Of a DNA stretch of 64,000 nt, positions 13,190 to 26,711 are shown piece by piece. Source of the DNA: Gammaproteobacteria bacterium (GTDB lineage: Bacteria; Pseudomonadota; Gammaproteobacteria; Enterobacterales; Kangiellaceae); NCBI GenBank assembly GCA_013373545.1, contig JABXHQ010000082.1:1-64000 (forward strand), written 5' to 3'. Position 1 is the first letter of the stretch. Each line of letters opens with the position of its first letter. The notes beneath the pieces were generated by a model. It was not told the DNA's origin. It did no database searches and saw only the letters and a list, made by a program, of their open reading frames with translations. Made by a program: the position numbers and the translations under genes.

Positions 13190-14638
13190 TTAACGCCGCC
13201 AAAACGCGGGTGTAAACAGTACCAATAGCGTAAATATTTCTAGGCGGCCAAACAACATGGCCAAACATAATAACCATTTAGCCAAATCATTAATGTTGGC
13301 ATAGTTTGCTGCCACATCACCCAATCCCGGTCCTAGGTTATTCATACAGGCTGCAACGGCTGAAAAAGCAGTGACTTGATCCATCCCGTCGGCAATCAGT
13401 ACGAGTAGTAAAAGTACAAAAATCGCGACATAGGTAGCAAAGAACCCCCAAACCGCATCGGATACTTTTTCTGGCAAAACTTGTTTGCCGAGTTTAACTT
13501 TTAATAATGCATTAGGATGAATCAACTTTTGTATTTCACGCATACCTTGTTTGAATAACAACAAGAAGCGAATAACCTTGATACCACCGCCGGTTGAGCC
13601 AGCACAACCGCCTACAAAACTAAGAAATAGCAACAACAGAGGTAACATGCCGGGCCAAGCAGAAAAGTCGGTACTGGCAAAACCCGTCGTTGTGCCAATT
13701 GAAATGGTATGAAAAATAGCTTTGTAAATCGACTCACTAAAATTAAAAGTTTGCGTGGCGAATAGCCCGATGAAGCAAATGGCAAAAACGGCCAACATTA
13801 AGCTAATGTAGGCTTTAAACTCAGGATCACGGGTATAAGGTTTAATACTTAACTGGCGGTAGGCAACAAAGTGCAGAGAAAAATTGATTCCTGATATCAG
13901 CATGAAAATGCTACAAATAAGTTCTATATTACTCGACTCAAACCAACCGATACTCAAATCATGAGTTGAAAAGCCGCCAATGGCGACGGTTGAAAAACTA
14001 TGGCTGATGGCATCAAATGGCGACATCCCGGCTAACCAATAGCTGACAGCACACGCTATCGTTAAGCCGAGATAAATAAACCATAAGGCTTTCGCGGTAC
14101 CCGCTATACGCGGTGTGAGCTTGGCATCTTTAACCGGTCCAGGTGTTTCCGCTCGATATAGCTGCATCCCACCAATACCCAGCATGGGCAATATGGCGAC
14201 GGCTAAAACGATGATCCCCATACCGCCAAGCCACTGCAGTTGCTGACGATAAAATAAGATAGCTTTGGGTAAGCTATCGAGACCGGTGATAACCGTGGCT
14301 CCGGTTGTTGTTAAACCAGAAAAAGATTCAAAAACCGCATCCGCCAGACCAAAGTTATCAATATCGGCTAAGTACAAAGGTATTGCACCGAAAAAACTTA
14401 ATACGGTCCAGAACATAACTACAATGACAAAGCCATCGCGGGTTTTAAGCTCCGCGCGTGCGCGGCGATTGGGCCAAAATAAAATCAATCCAGTTAATAA
14501 GCTGAGCAACAGTGCTGTGGCGAAGTTAGCGCCAGCACCATCTTCGTAATAGAGCGCGACGGCAATTGGTGGCAGCATGGTTAAGCTAAATAGCATTAAC
14601 AGAATGCCTACAATGCGAATCACCACCTGTCGTTGCAT
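13190..14638 (-). CDS. trkH: Trk-type potassium uptake membrane protein
   Basis: TTGATVITGLDSLPKAILFYRQQLQWLGGMGIIVLAVAILP; GSTGGGIKVIRFLLL; adjacent to trkA. Confidence 0.95.
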   Translation of the reverse strand: MQRQVVIRIVGILLMLFSLTMLPPIAVALYYEDGAGANFATALLLSLLTGLILFWPNRRARAELKTRDGFVIVVMFWTVLSFFGAIPLYLADIDNFGLADAVFESFSGLTTTGATVITGLDSLPKAILFYRQQLQWLGGMGIIVLAVAILPMLGIGGMQLYRAETPGPVKDAKLTPRIAGTAKALWFIYLGLTIACAVSYWLAGMSPFDAISHSFSTVAIGGFSTHDLSIGWFESSNIELICSIFMLISGINFSLHFVAYRQLSIKPYTRDPEFKAYISLMLAVFAICFIGLFATQTFNFSESIYKAIFHTISIGTTTGFASTDFSAWPGMLPLLLLFLSFVGGCAGSTGGGIKVIRFLLLFKQGMREIQKLIHPNALLKVKLGKQVLPEKVSDAVWGFFATYVAIFVLLLLVLIADGMDQVTAFSAVAACMNNLGPGLGDVAANYANINDLAKWLLCLAMLFGRLEIFTLLVLFTPAFWRR

Positions 14639-14656
14639 GCGTAGCTGCCCTTGCGG

Positions 14657-16030
14657 TTAGAAAAATGAAAAGTCGACTTGGAACAACTGCTCAACATCGT
14701 TGATATATTTCTTATCCACCAAAAATAAAATGACATGGTCATTGGATTGAATAACGATGTTGTCGTGAGCAATTAATACTTGATCATCACGGACAATAGC
14801 TCCGATGGTTGTCCCGGGCGGTAACTCGATTTCGCCAATTGGGCGACCGACAACGCGCGAGGTTTGCTCATCACCATGCGCTATCGCCTCGAGAGCTTCT
14901 GCGGCGCCTCGACGCAACGAGTAAACATTCGCTACATCACCTCTTCGAATGTGGGTGAGTAAACTACCAATCGTAGCGTGCTGAGGCGACACAGCGATAT
15001 CAATTTCGTGACCTTGCATTAAGTCGACATAGGCCGGACGCGAAATCAACACCATGGTTTTTCGTGCACCCATGCGTTTGGCGAGTACCGCTGACAAGAT
15101 ATTAACCTCATCATTATTGGTTACCGCTACAAACACGTCGATGTCTTCGATGTTTTCATCGTTAAGCATATCGTGATTCGAGGCATCGCCTTGCAGTATT
15201 AGGGTATCGTCTAGCTCTTCGGAAATCACTTGTGCGCGTCGCGCATTATGTTCAATTAATTTGACTTGGTATTCTTTTTCGAGCAACTTGGCAAGTCCGA
15301 GCCCTATATTTCCGCCACCGGCGATCATAATTCTGCGATAGGGCTTTTCGAGTCGTTGCAACTCACCCATTACCGAACGAATGTGATGCTTAGCGGCTAG
15401 AAAAAATACTTCATCGTCGGCCTCAATCACAGTACCGCCGGTTGGCATTATGGCCTGTCCTTGACGAAAAATAGCCGCTACGCGAGTATCGATTGTCGGC
15501 ATATGTTCTTTTAGCGCCGATAATGCGTTGCCCACTAGTGGTCCGCCATAATAGGCTTTAACGGCAACCAAGCGAACTTTGCCCTCAGCAAAGTCCATTA
15601 CCTGTAAGGCACCAGGGTTCTCAATTAGACGATAAATCGACTTCACCACCAGCTCTTCTGGACTTATCACCACATCCACCGGAACCGCATCGGATTGAAA
15701 CAAATCCGCTTCATCGAGGTAACTCGGGGCGCGTACTCGAGCGATTTTTCTTGGGGTATGGAAGAGAGAAAAAGCCACTTGGCAAGCGATCATGTTGATT
15801 TCATCGGAATTGGTTACGGCAATCAACATATCAGCGTCTTCGGCGCCTGCTTGACGCAAAATATGCGGATAGGATCCCGATCCAACGATTGTTCTTAGAT
15901 CGAGGTGATCTTGCAGTTCTCGCAAACGTTTGGCGTTGGTGTCAACGACAGTTATGTCATTATCTTCACCGGCTAAGTTAACCGCTAATGTGCCACCGAC
16001 TTGTCCAGCGCCCAAAATGATAATTTTCAT
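14657..16030 (-). CDS. trkA: Trk potassium transporter NAD-binding subunit
   Basis: [20 protein letters not shown]; duplicated RCK/TrkA-N architecture. Confidence 0.97.
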   Translation of the reverse strand: MKIIILGAGQVGGTLAVNLAGEDNDITVVDTNAKRLRELQDHLDLRTIVGSGSYPHILRQAGAEDADMLIAVTNSDEINMIACQVAFSLFHTPRKIARVRAPSYLDEADLFQSDAVPVDVVISPEELVVKSIYRLIENPGALQVMDFAEGKVRLVAVKAYYGGPLVGNALSALKEHMPTIDTRVAAIFRQGQAIMPTGGTVIEADDEVFFLAAKHHIRSVMGELQRLEKPYRRIMIAGGGNIGLGLAKLLEKEYQVKLIEHNARRAQVISEELDDTLILQGDASNHDMLNDENIEDIDVFVAVTNNDEVNILSAVLAKRMGARKTMVLISRPAYVDLMQGHEIDIAVSPQHATIGSLLTHIRRGDVANVYSLRRGAAEALEAIAHGDEQTSRVVGRPIGEIELPPGTTIGAIVRDDQVLIAHDNIVIQSNDHVILFLVDKKYINDVEQLFQVDFSFF

Positions 16031-16112
16031 AGAAGTCGATCGTTATCTCGTTTTGTAGCCATTATGCGCGTTTTCGCTGTTTTTTCCACTAAAAAGCAAA
16101 AATATCAACAGG

Positions 16113-17414
16113 TTAATCTTCACAGTGAGGCGTTTTTTGTAGCAAGCAATAAAAGAAACCGTCTTGCCAATCAGCGGGGAAAATTTGCCGTCCATACCCA
16201 GTATCGACGCTGTCAGCGATACCGAAGTTGCTTAAAGGCTGTACTGACGCATCTGGATAATCGCGTGCAAAGCGTTTGATCTGCTTAGCATTTTCATCCG
16301 GCAGCAAAGAGCAGGTGGCATACAATAAAAAGCCATTCGGTTTTAGCTGAGCCCAGCAATTTTCTAAGATGGCGCGTTGTAATTTAACCAATGGAAAAAT
16401 GTCCTCATCGCGTCGATGCAACTTGATATCCGGTTGACGTCTAAGGATCCCGGTGGCTGAACAAGGGGCATCGAGTAATATCGCATCAAACTTAGCGTCC
16501 GCTTGAAATTCGCTGGCATCAGCCGTTATTACGCTGGCTGATAGCCCTAGTCGTAGCAGTGACTCGCTAATTTTAACGCTGCGTTCAGGATCAATTTCTA
16601 ATGCGATCACTTCGACATCGTGACGTTCGAGTAAATGCGCTGTTTTACCGCCGGGCGCGGCACAGGCATCCAATACTCGTTGTCCAGATTGCAGCGGTAA
16701 ATAGTGTGCCGCTAATTGGGCACTTAAATCTTGTACTGAAAACAAACCTTCTTGAAATAGTGGGATCTGTTCGACGGGTACGGGTTGTTTTAATTGTACC
16801 GCTTCACTTACTTCACTATGTTGTTGGTATTCTAGTTGCTCAGCGGCGAGCCGCTCAAGTGCCGATGAGGCTTGGCTATGGCGACAATTAATTCGTAAGG
16901 TGAGCGGTGGCGGTTGCAAACTGGCTGCAGCGACGGCTTGATACTGTTCCGGCCATGCATTGCGCAAGCGTTTAAACAGCCACTCAGGCAGTTCCAGTTG
17001 TTCAAATGCTTGCATTGATTGGTCGCTTTCTAACAACGCATCTTCCTGCGCAGCCTTTCTAAGCAGTGCATTAATGAGCCCGCAGGCCCAAGCTCGATCT
17101 AGCTGTTTCGCTGCTTCTACCGCTTCCGAAATAACGGCATGATCAGGTGTTCGCAGATACTTTAATTGGAACAAAGCGGTGAGCAACAGGCTTTCAACAA
17201 TATGCTGTTGCCGTTTAATCGGCTTTTCAAGGTGCTTCGTGAGCCACCAATTTAGCCGCTCAAAGTGACGAGCGGTGCCAAAAATACATTGTTGTGCATA
17301 GCGCTTGGCATCGGGACTTAACCGTTTAAGCTGCGGTTTTATCGATTGAATTGAACGACCGCCAAAGTAAACCTGGTCAAACAGCTCGGCAATAGTTGCG
17401 CGCAGACCTTGCAC
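16113..17414 (-). CDS. rsmB: 16S rRNA (cytosine-967-C5) methyltransferase
   Basis: VLDACAAPGGKTAHLLE, LLDAPCSATGILRRQPDIK; likely GTG start at 17414 in TAGTG overlap with the fmt stop. Confidence 0.94.
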   Translation of the reverse strand: MQGLRATIAELFDQVYFGGRSIQSIKPQLKRLSPDAKRYAQQCIFGTARHFERLNWWLTKHLEKPIKRQQHIVESLLLTALFQLKYLRTPDHAVISEAVEAAKQLDRAWACGLINALLRKAAQEDALLESDQSMQAFEQLELPEWLFKRLRNAWPEQYQAVAAASLQPPPLTLRINCRHSQASSALERLAAEQLEYQQHSEVSEAVQLKQPVPVEQIPLFQEGLFSVQDLSAQLAAHYLPLQSGQRVLDACAAPGGKTAHLLERHDVEVIALEIDPERSVKISESLLRLGLSASVITADASEFQADAKFDAILLDAPCSATGILRRQPDIKLHRRDEDIFPLVKLQRAILENCWAQLKPNGFLLYATCSLLPDENAKQIKRFARDYPDASVQPLSNFGIADSVDTGYGRQIFPADWQDGFFYCLLQKTPHCED

Positions 17415-18364
17415 TAACCGGCACCGATCGCTTGGCCGGACACAAACCAATGTTGACGCGCATTGAGTAAGTCCGCTACTGACATTCGCCGACTGCCGGC
17501 CGGTTGTAATTCTTCAAGTGCCAGTACACCTTCAGCACAGGCAATTAAAATATGCTCGCGGTTTGCAGCGATCACACAACCTGGGGCCAGATCCGTTGAT
17601 TGCTCGATGGCATGAGCCTGCCAAACACGAACCGGCTGCCCATCAACATTAAAATACGCTACTGGCCAGCTGTTAAACGCGCGGACTTTGCGCGCGATGG
17701 TCGTTGCACTCTCTTGCCAATCAATTTCGGCCTCTGACTTAACTAATTTATGCGCATACGTCACGCCTTCCTGGCTTTGTGGGGTCGGGTTTGACTGTTG
17801 CTCAAAGATTTTGGGCAAAGTCTTGAGCAGTGCTTCTGCCCCTAAGGCTGCAAGTTTGTCATGTAAACTGGCGGCCGTATCGTTATTATCGATAAGTAAA
17901 GACTCACTATGCCAAACAGGGCCGGTATCTAAGCCTTTATCCATCTGCATTATCGCAACGCCTGTGGTTTCATCGCCAGCAGCAATGGCGCGTTGAATCG
18001 GCGCCGCACCGCGCCATCGCGGTAATAACGATGCATGGACATTGATGCAGCCGAGTCGTGGGGTTGTCAGAGCGGCTTCTGGTAATAGTAAGCCGTAAGC
18101 CACCACTATCATTAAGTCAGCTTGATAACTTTCTAATTGCGCTAGGTTGTCGCTGGATTTCAAATCGAGTGGCTGCTGCACAGGAATGTCGTGGGTTAGT
18201 GCAACGGCTTTAGTAGCGGAAGGCTGTAGCTTTTTGCCGCGTCCAGCGGGTCGATCCGGCTGAGTATAAACGGCTACGGGTTTAAGATCGCTCGCTATCA
18301 GCTGCTCAAGAATGGTCGCGGCGAAGTCGGGTGTTCCGGCGAAAATTATGCGGGGACGCGCCAT
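17414..18364 (-). CDS. fmt: Methionyl-tRNA formyltransferase
   Basis: IIFAGTPDFAATILEQL; NVHASLLPRWRGAAPIQRAI; between def and rsmB. Confidence 0.98.
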   Translation of the reverse strand: MARPRIIFAGTPDFAATILEQLIASDLKPVAVYTQPDRPAGRGKKLQPSATKAVALTHDIPVQQPLDLKSSDNLAQLESYQADLMIVVAYGLLLPEAALTTPRLGCINVHASLLPRWRGAAPIQRAIAAGDETTGVAIMQMDKGLDTGPVWHSESLLIDNNDTAASLHDKLAALGAEALLKTLPKIFEQQSNPTPQSQEGVTYAHKLVKSEAEIDWQESATTIARKVRAFNSWPVAYFNVDGQPVRVWQAHAIEQSTDLAPGCVIAANREHILIACAEGVLALEELQPAGSRRMSVADLLNARQHWFVSGQAIGAG

Positions 18365-18365
18365 C

Positions 18366-18866
18366 TTAGCGACCTTTATTAAGTTTTTTTAACTTTTTCT
18401 TGATCCGTTCTCGCTTTAGTGGCGACAAGTAGTCGACGAACAAGCGCCCCTCGATGTGATCGATTTCATGCTGGATGCATACAGCGAGTAGTTCGTCGGC
18501 TTCGAGGGTAAACGGTTGTCCGTTTCGGTCGAGCGCTTCTACTGTCACGCGGTCAGCTCGCTGGACTTTAGCGTACACGCCGGGAAACGAGAGACAACCC
18601 TCTTCTCGCTCCTCAACCCCTTCTTTTTTAACTATCTTGGGGTTAATAAGTACTAACGGACTTTTTTGGTCATCGGAAATATCAATGACAATTAATTGAT
18701 GATGGTAGTTGACCTGAGTGGCCGCTAAACCGATGCCCGGCGCTTGATACATTGTCTCAAACATATCATCAATTTGCTTTTGCAACGCCTTATCGAAGCG
18801 TGCAATCGGTTGCGCCTCAGTCCGCAGTCTGGGATCGGGGTATTCAAGAATCTCTAATAAAGCCAT
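18366..18866 (-). CDS. def: Peptide deformylase
   Basis: [26 protein letters not shown] motifs. Confidence 0.98.
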   Translation of the reverse strand: MALLEILEYPDPRLRTEAQPIARFDKALQKQIDDMFETMYQAPGIGLAATQVNYHHQLIVIDISDDQKSPLVLINPKIVKKEGVEEREEGCLSFPGVYAKVQRADRVTVEALDRNGQPFTLEADELLAVCIQHEIDHIEGRLFVDYLSPLKRERIKKKLKKLNKGR

Positions 18867-19032
18867 ATATCTGTGATCTAAGTTCTAGTAAAAAAGTAAG
18901 TTTTGCTGCTAAGATTATGATCATACTGAATAAGTCGGTTGATTGATAGCAGCCGATTCAAATATGACCGGCGTCTTAACGGCGGCCAATCAGTAGCACT
19001 ATTGCGATAGTATAATTTAAGGGATATCGATT

Positions 19033-20127
19033 ATGAAAAAGTTTATTATCGGTGTGGTGGCCGCAACGGCATTTTTTGTCTGTGCAATCGGTCAAGCAGC
19101 TGAGTTGCGCGACGACCACCCCGAGTTCCACATCGTTCAGCCCGGTGACACGTTATGGGACATCTCCGAAGCCTTTTTGAAAAGTCCATGGCTGTGGCCC
19201 GAGATTTGGCATGTGAATGAGCAGGTGGATAATCCGCATCTTATCTTCCCGGGGGATGTGTTGGCATTAGTTTACATTGATGGCCAACCGCGAATCACCA
19301 AAACTAATCGTTTGCCAAACGGCACCATTAAGTTGTCACCGAAGGTGCGTGAGCTAAGCCGTGGTCAGGCGATCACTACCATTCCGCTCGACGCTATATT
19401 GCCATTTTTAGTCAGTGCACGGGTGGTCTCTAAAGAAGAGCTGCAGCATGCGCCCTATGTGTTAGCTGGTGATGAAGGCCGCTTGGCTAACGCGCAAGAT
19501 AACAAAGTTTATGTGCGCGGTATTATCCAACCCGAAGTCAGCAAGTTCGCATTCTATCGTGAAGGTGAGGTTTATATCGATCCCGATACTGGTGAAGAAC
19601 TTGGCGTTGAAGCTATTCATTTGGGAGCGGGTGTTAAAATTCGTTCTGGCGATCCTTCAACCATTCGAATTGAAAAGTCGGTAGCTGAGGTGCTTAAAGG
19701 TGACCGTTTGTGGCCGACTAATGATGAGCAACTTCGCCCCTATTATTTTCCACATGCGCCAACCAGCGAAGTCGATGCGACTATAATTTCGGTTTACGAC
19801 GGAGTTGTGCAAATTGGCCAATATGACGTTGTGGTGATTAATCGTGGCGAGCGCGATGGGATTGAAATTGGCCATGTGTTAACGGTACATCAGCGTGGCA
19901 AAGAAGTTGAAGATCCTTACGCTAAAGATAATAAAAACGTGAGTGACGATGGCGCAATGAGCCGTTTCTTTAAATCATTGGTTAATGCCAAAGATACGGT
20001 GATGTTACCGGAAGAAGAAGCCGGAACACTGATGATTTTCCGTACTTTTGACAAAGTTAGTTTAGGACTAGTGTTAAAGGCACAGCGTCCTTTACACGTA
20101 TTGGATAAGGCGAAAACGCCCTATTAA
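19033..20127 (+). CDS. LysM domain-containing protein
   Basis: Signal peptide then HIVQPGDTLWDISEAFLKSPWLWPEIW LysM motif; upstream of dprA. Confidence 0.9.
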   Translation: MKKFIIGVVAATAFFVCAIGQAAELRDDHPEFHIVQPGDTLWDISEAFLKSPWLWPEIWHVNEQVDNPHLIFPGDVLALVYIDGQPRITKTNRLPNGTIKLSPKVRELSRGQAITTIPLDAILPFLVSARVVSKEELQHAPYVLAGDEGRLANAQDNKVYVRGIIQPEVSKFAFYREGEVYIDPDTGEELGVEAIHLGAGVKIRSGDPSTIRIEKSVAEVLKGDRLWPTNDEQLRPYYFPHAPTSEVDATIISVYDGVVQIGQYDVVVINRGERDGIEIGHVLTVHQRGKEVEDPYAKDNKNVSDDGAMSRFFKSLVNAKDTVMLPEEEAGTLMIFRTFDKVSLGLVLKAQRPLHVLDKAKTPY

Positions 20128-20161
20128 ACTTTACTGAAAATTAAGCTTAGGAGGTTCAAGG

Positions 20162-21253
20162 ATGAACCTAGAAGCCATCGCTTGGTACAAAACCTTGTTG
20201 GCGATCCCTGGGGTCGGTCCGGCAACGATTAAACACTGGCACTCACAGTTCACCGCTATCGATCAGCTTTTTTCCGCCCCCACTGCGCGGCTTCACCAGC
20301 TTGGGTTGCCAGCCAAAATTATCTCCCAGCTGCACCGTGCAACGCCCAGTGACTTGGAGCATGAGCGCCGCTGGTTAGCCTCATCGCCGCAGCACTTCAT
20401 ACTGACCTTGGATGATCCCGACTATCCGGTTTTGCTCAAACAAATTGACGACCCCCCAGCGCTGCTGTTTGGCAAAGGCGCGAAAAGTTTGTTACACCAA
20501 AGTCAGTTGGCGGTGGTCGGCAGCCGTAATCCTTCGCCGTTGGGACGTGACTTGGCGGGTTCTTTTGCCGGCGAGTTGGTGCGTCAATCAATGACGATTA
20601 CCTCCGGCTTAGCCATGGGTATTGACGCTCAGGCGCATCAGGCGGCTTTACGCAATCATGGTCATACGGTGGCGGTTGTTGGCACCGGGTTAGAGCGCAT
20701 CTATCCAAAACAAAATATTAAGTTGGCGCAAGCGATTGCTGATTCAGGAGTCATTATTTCTGAGCTGCCGTTGACCGAGCCGCCCAAAGCGCACCACTTT
20801 CCGCGGCGTAATCGGATCATCGCGGGCTTAAGTTTGGGCGTTTTAGTCATCGAAGCCGCCGCAAAAAGCGGCTCACTGATTACTGCGCGACTGGCAATGG
20901 AGCAGAACCGAGAGGTGTTTGCCCTGCCCGGCGCCCTAAATAATCCGCTAGCGAAAGGCTGTCATCGCATTTTGAAGCAAGGTGCTCACCTTGTAGAGTC
21001 GGTTGGCGAAATTCTCGAGCATTTGGGTTACCTAGCGTTGGCGCAGCAACAGTTGGCGGTCGTACCCACCGCTCAACCTAGTTCTGCTGGAGCCGCTGAG
21101 TTACTCGCGTTTATTGATTATTCGCCGACCTCTTTAGACACCTTGGTAGAAAGAACTCAAAAAGCGGTAGCTGATCTTTCCCCAAAATTGTTAACATTAG
21201 AGCTAGATGGTTGGATAAAGCAGACCGCAGGCGGCTATTTACGCCAAAAATGA
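20162..21253 (+). CDS. dprA: DNA-processing protein DprA/Smf
   Basis: VGSRNPSPLGRDLA, SGLAMGIDAQAHQAAL, FPRRNRIIAGLSLGVLVIEAA. Confidence 0.96.
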   Translation: MNLEAIAWYKTLLAIPGVGPATIKHWHSQFTAIDQLFSAPTARLHQLGLPAKIISQLHRATPSDLEHERRWLASSPQHFILTLDDPDYPVLLKQIDDPPALLFGKGAKSLLHQSQLAVVGSRNPSPLGRDLAGSFAGELVRQSMTITSGLAMGIDAQAHQAALRNHGHTVAVVGTGLERIYPKQNIKLAQAIADSGVIISELPLTEPPKAHHFPRRNRIIAGLSLGVLVIEAAAKSGSLITARLAMEQNREVFALPGALNNPLAKGCHRILKQGAHLVESVGEILEHLGYLALAQQQLAVVPTAQPSSAGAAELLAFIDYSPTSLDTLVERTQKAVADLSPKLLTLELDGWIKQTAGGYLRQK

Positions 21254-21303
21254 CATAGAATGGACAGTGCTTACTGTCGCTAGGGTTTTTGTTAGGGGCT
21301 TTA

Positions 21304-21777
21304 ATGAAAAATGATGTTCTTGATGTGCTGATGTACATCTTTGAACGCTTTCAAGATCAAGAATATGTTGTGATTGAGGAAGCGAATAAGCTTAGCGATG
21401 AGCTCACTGAAGTAGGCTTTACTGACTCAGAAATAAGTTCAGCTTTAACGTGGATTGATGGCTTGGTTGAGTTAAGAGAAAGTACCGCAAACTCAACTTC
21501 AGATAAGCCGGCCGCTCAATTTAGTAATCGACTATACAGTGAGCATGAGTGTCGGGTACTGGGTTTGACTGCACGCGGCTTTCTTTACCATCTCGAAATC
21601 ATCGGTGTACTTGATTTTGAATCGCGTGAAGCTGTGATTGAGCGCCTAATGGCCTTGGATATCGAGCAAGTTGATATCGAGCAGCTTAAGTGGGTTACTA
21701 TGATGGTTTTGTTTAACTTGCCTGGCCGTGAAAGCGCATGTGCTTGGTTTGAGAACCTAGACGACCACATCCATTAG
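21304..21777 (+). CDS. smg: Smg family protein (DUF494)
   Basis: MKNDVLDVLMYIFERF start, RGFLYHLEIIGVLDFESREAVIERLMAL; next to dprA. Confidence 0.93.
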   Translation: MKNDVLDVLMYIFERFQDQEYVVIEEANKLSDELTEVGFTDSEISSALTWIDGLVELRESTANSTSDKPAAQFSNRLYSEHECRVLGLTARGFLYHLEIIGVLDFESREAVIERLMALDIEQVDIEQLKWVTMMVLFNLPGRESACAWFENLDDHIH

Positions 21778-21855
21778 TCGTTAATATTTTCACAACCCTA
21801 AACTGGCAATACTCAGTGGTGGGGTACGATTGATAGCGCAATTGTTTGGAGCATC

Positions 21856-22434
21856 ATGACACCTTATTACGTTTCTCGTTGGCACCTCAATCAAATAATC
21901 AAGCTGTTGAAGTGCGGTGGTGTGGTGGCTTGCCCTACCGAAACTGTCTGGGGGCTGGGCTGTTTACCAAAGGAGCAGCAGGCGGTGCAGCGCATCTTAC
22001 AACTTAAAGTTCGCGCTGCGAGCAAAGGTCTCATTTTACTTGCTTCACAACCTGAGCAAATAAAGTTATGGACGCGCGGCTTAGATGATCACGACCTGAC
22101 ACAAATAGCAGCGCGTAAAGCGCACCCAACAACCTATATTTTACCAGCGTCGAATGCGGCACCGGCCTGGATAACAGGTGGGCGAGATACAATCGCGATC
22201 AGAATGACGACTCACCCTTTTGTACAAGCGCTTTGTGATCAACTTGGGCTGATCGTTTCAACCAGTGCTAATCGTAGTGGCAAAGCGGTCGCGCGCAACC
22301 GCTTGCAATGTTTGCAATGGTTTGGACGCGGTTTAGACGCGATAGTGCCCGGAAAAAGTGCCAGTGAAATGGACGCAGGTCCAGTCGCACCCTCGCATAT
22401 TATTGATTGGCAGAGTGGCGAGCGCATACGCTGA
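21856..22434 (+). CDS. tsaC: L-threonylcarbamoyladenylate synthase (Sua5/YrdC family)
   Basis: GGVVACPTETVWGLGCLP; LGLIVSTSANRSG. Confidence 0.92.
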   Translation: MTPYYVSRWHLNQIIKLLKCGGVVACPTETVWGLGCLPKEQQAVQRILQLKVRAASKGLILLASQPEQIKLWTRGLDDHDLTQIAARKAHPTTYILPASNAAPAWITGGRDTIAIRMTTHPFVQALCDQLGLIVSTSANRSGKAVARNRLQCLQWFGRGLDAIVPGKSASEMDAGPVAPSHIIDWQSGERIR

Positions 22435-23385
<951 letters not shown>

Positions 23386-23400
23386 TGTCATCTTATTTAG

Positions 23401-24429
<1,029 letters not shown>

Positions 24430-24444
24430 AGATGTAACTAATCA

Positions 24445-26622
24445 ATGGTAAGTGACACTGATAAGAATCAAAATATTGACAATGCGGATGAAATTAAGTC
24501 ACTTGCCAGTTATTTAGAAGACTCAACACTTCCAACAAAAAAGTCGCTTACTGATCTCAAAGCACCCGCTTTGTATATCAATCGAGAGCTGTCATTTTTA
24601 CAGTTTAATTGGCGGGTTTTACAACAAGCATTAGATGAAGATCTACCCCTGCTCGAGCGGATCCGATTTATTTTTATCTTCAGCAACAATTTAGATGAAT
24701 TCTTTGAGGTGAGGGTCGCGTCGTTAGTGCATTGTGCTAACCATCATCCAGAACGCAAAGGTCCCGATGGACTGTCGCCGTTACAAGCGCTTAATGAAAT
24801 TAGTAAGACTTGTCATGAGATGGTCGATGAACAATACCGTATTTTTAATGATGTGCTATTACCTAAGCTAGCTCAAGAGCGGATACACTTCTTACGCCGT
24901 AATCAATGGAATAAACGTCAAGCAGAATGGGTTAAACAATACTTTCTCGATGAAGTCGCGCCAGTTATTAGTCCGATAGGATTAGATTTGGCCCATCCAT
25001 TTCCTCGCTTGGTTAATAAAAGTTTGCACTTCATTGTCGCTTTAGAAGGGAAAGATGCTTTCGGACGCGAGAGTGATTATGCTGTGGTTCATATGCCGCG
25101 CTCACTACCGCGAATTATTCAATTACCGAAACATTTATCAGGCAAAGGTGACAGTTTTGTTTTCTTGTCCGCCATTATCCACGCCAATGCGGAAGAGCTA
25201 TTTCCGGGGATGAAAATAAAAGGCTGTTACCAATTCCGCCTTACCCGAGATTCAGACCTGTTCGTTGATGAAGACGACATTGAAGATCTTGCTAACGCAT
25301 TAAAGTTAGAGCTTCAAAGTCGCGATTTTGGTACGTCGGTTAGACTTGAAATTGCTGATAATTGCCCGGATAAAATTGCCCAATTTCTGTTACAAAAATG
25401 CCATTTAACCGAGCAAGAGTTATATCGAGTAAATGGTCCAGTTAATTTAAATCGCTTGCTTAGTTTAAGTGATATGGTTGATCGCGATGACCTAAAGTTC
25501 AAACCCTTTGCACCGGCAATACCGAAAGCTCTGCGCGTAAAATCTCACAGTATTTTTGAAACATTAAAACAGCACGATGTTTTACTGCATCATCCGTATC
25601 AAAGTTTCGAACCGGTGGTCAATTTCATTCGCGCGGCAGCGCTCGATAATGAAGTGCTGGCGATTAAACAGACTTTGTATCGTACAGGATCGAGCTCACC
25701 AATTGTCGAAGCATTAATTGATGCTGCTCGTTCAGGGAAAGAAGTAACCGCGGTTGTCGAACTTAGAGCTCGCTTTGACGAACATGCAAATATAGAGCTC
25801 GCTAATAAATTACAAGATGCTGGTGCCTTGGTGGTTTATGGTGTTGTTGGGTTCAAAACACATGCAAAATTATGTGTAGTCACTCGGCGCGAAAAGAAAA
25901 AGCTTCGTCACTATGCGCATTTAGGTAGTGGTAATTATCATGCTGGTACGGCAAAACTTTATACCGACATTGGCCTTTTAACCGCGAATAAAAAATTATG
26001 TGAAGATGCGCAACGAGTTTTTCTTCAGTTAACTGGCATGGGTAAAGCTTATGATATGAAAGCAATGCTACAGGCACCGTTTACCTTACATAAAGGTTTG
26101 CTTGCGTTGATTGAACAGGAAATTGCTAACAAAAAGCAAGGCTTACCGGCTTACATCAAAGCGCGTATGAATTCTCTAACCGAAGCGAGTATGATCGAAA
26201 AACTCTACGAAGCTTCACAAGCTGGTGTCGAAATAGATTTAGTAATACGCGGTATATGTTGTTTGCGCCCCGGCCTTAAAAATATATCTGAAAACATACG
26301 CGTACGTTCCATTGTTGGACGCTTTTTAGAGCATTCGCGAGTATTTTGCTTTGCGAATAATGATGATCCGAAAGTCTACGTTTCAAGTGCAGATTGGATG
26401 GACCGAAACTTGTTTCATCGTGTCGAAACCTGCTTTCCAATTCCTGACCCAGCCTTGGCTGAGAGAATTATTAATGAAACATTAACGGTGTATCTAAAAG
26501 ATAACAGTCAAAGTTGGGAGTTAATTAGCGACGGTCGCTACATCAAAAGCTCTCCGGGCGACGCGAGTCATTTTCGAGCTCAAAAGTACTTGTTGGATCG
26601 TCTTTGTCCAAGCAAAAATTAA
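24445..26622 (+). CDS. ppk: Polyphosphate kinase 1
   Basis: NRELSFLQFNWRVLQQA; FKTHAKLCVVTRRE; HLGSGNYHAGTAKLYTDIGLLT. Confidence 0.97.
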   Translation: MVSDTDKNQNIDNADEIKSLASYLEDSTLPTKKSLTDLKAPALYINRELSFLQFNWRVLQQALDEDLPLLERIRFIFIFSNNLDEFFEVRVASLVHCANHHPERKGPDGLSPLQALNEISKTCHEMVDEQYRIFNDVLLPKLAQERIHFLRRNQWNKRQAEWVKQYFLDEVAPVISPIGLDLAHPFPRLVNKSLHFIVALEGKDAFGRESDYAVVHMPRSLPRIIQLPKHLSGKGDSFVFLSAIIHANAEELFPGMKIKGCYQFRLTRDSDLFVDEDDIEDLANALKLELQSRDFGTSVRLEIADNCPDKIAQFLLQKCHLTEQELYRVNGPVNLNRLLSLSDMVDRDDLKFKPFAPAIPKALRVKSHSIFETLKQHDVLLHHPYQSFEPVVNFIRAAALDNEVLAIKQTLYRTGSSSPIVEALIDAARSGKEVTAVVELRARFDEHANIELANKLQDAGALVVYGVVGFKTHAKLCVVTRREKKKLRHYAHLGSGNYHAGTAKLYTDIGLLTANKKLCEDAQRVFLQLTGMGKAYDMKAMLQAPFTLHKGLLALIEQEIANKKQGLPAYIKARMNSLTEASMIEKLYEASQAGVEIDLVIRGICCLRPGLKNISENIRVRSIVGRFLEHSRVFCFANNDDPKVYVSSADWMDRNLFHRVETCFPIPDPALAERIINETLTVYLKDNSQSWELISDGRYIKSSPGDASHFRAQKYLLDRLCPSKN

Positions 26623-26711
26623 TAATTAACGCTTTTTGTTAAGTTGCCACTTTTATTTAGCATAATTACGCGGTAGCATAATTTTTGTTCAACTCATTAG
26701 CAGGTGGTGTA

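Noticed and set aside
18998-19011. ACTAT-TGCG-ATAGT dyad at the LysM gene promoter
   Set aside because: Very short and overlaps AT-rich -10 sequence; likely chance.
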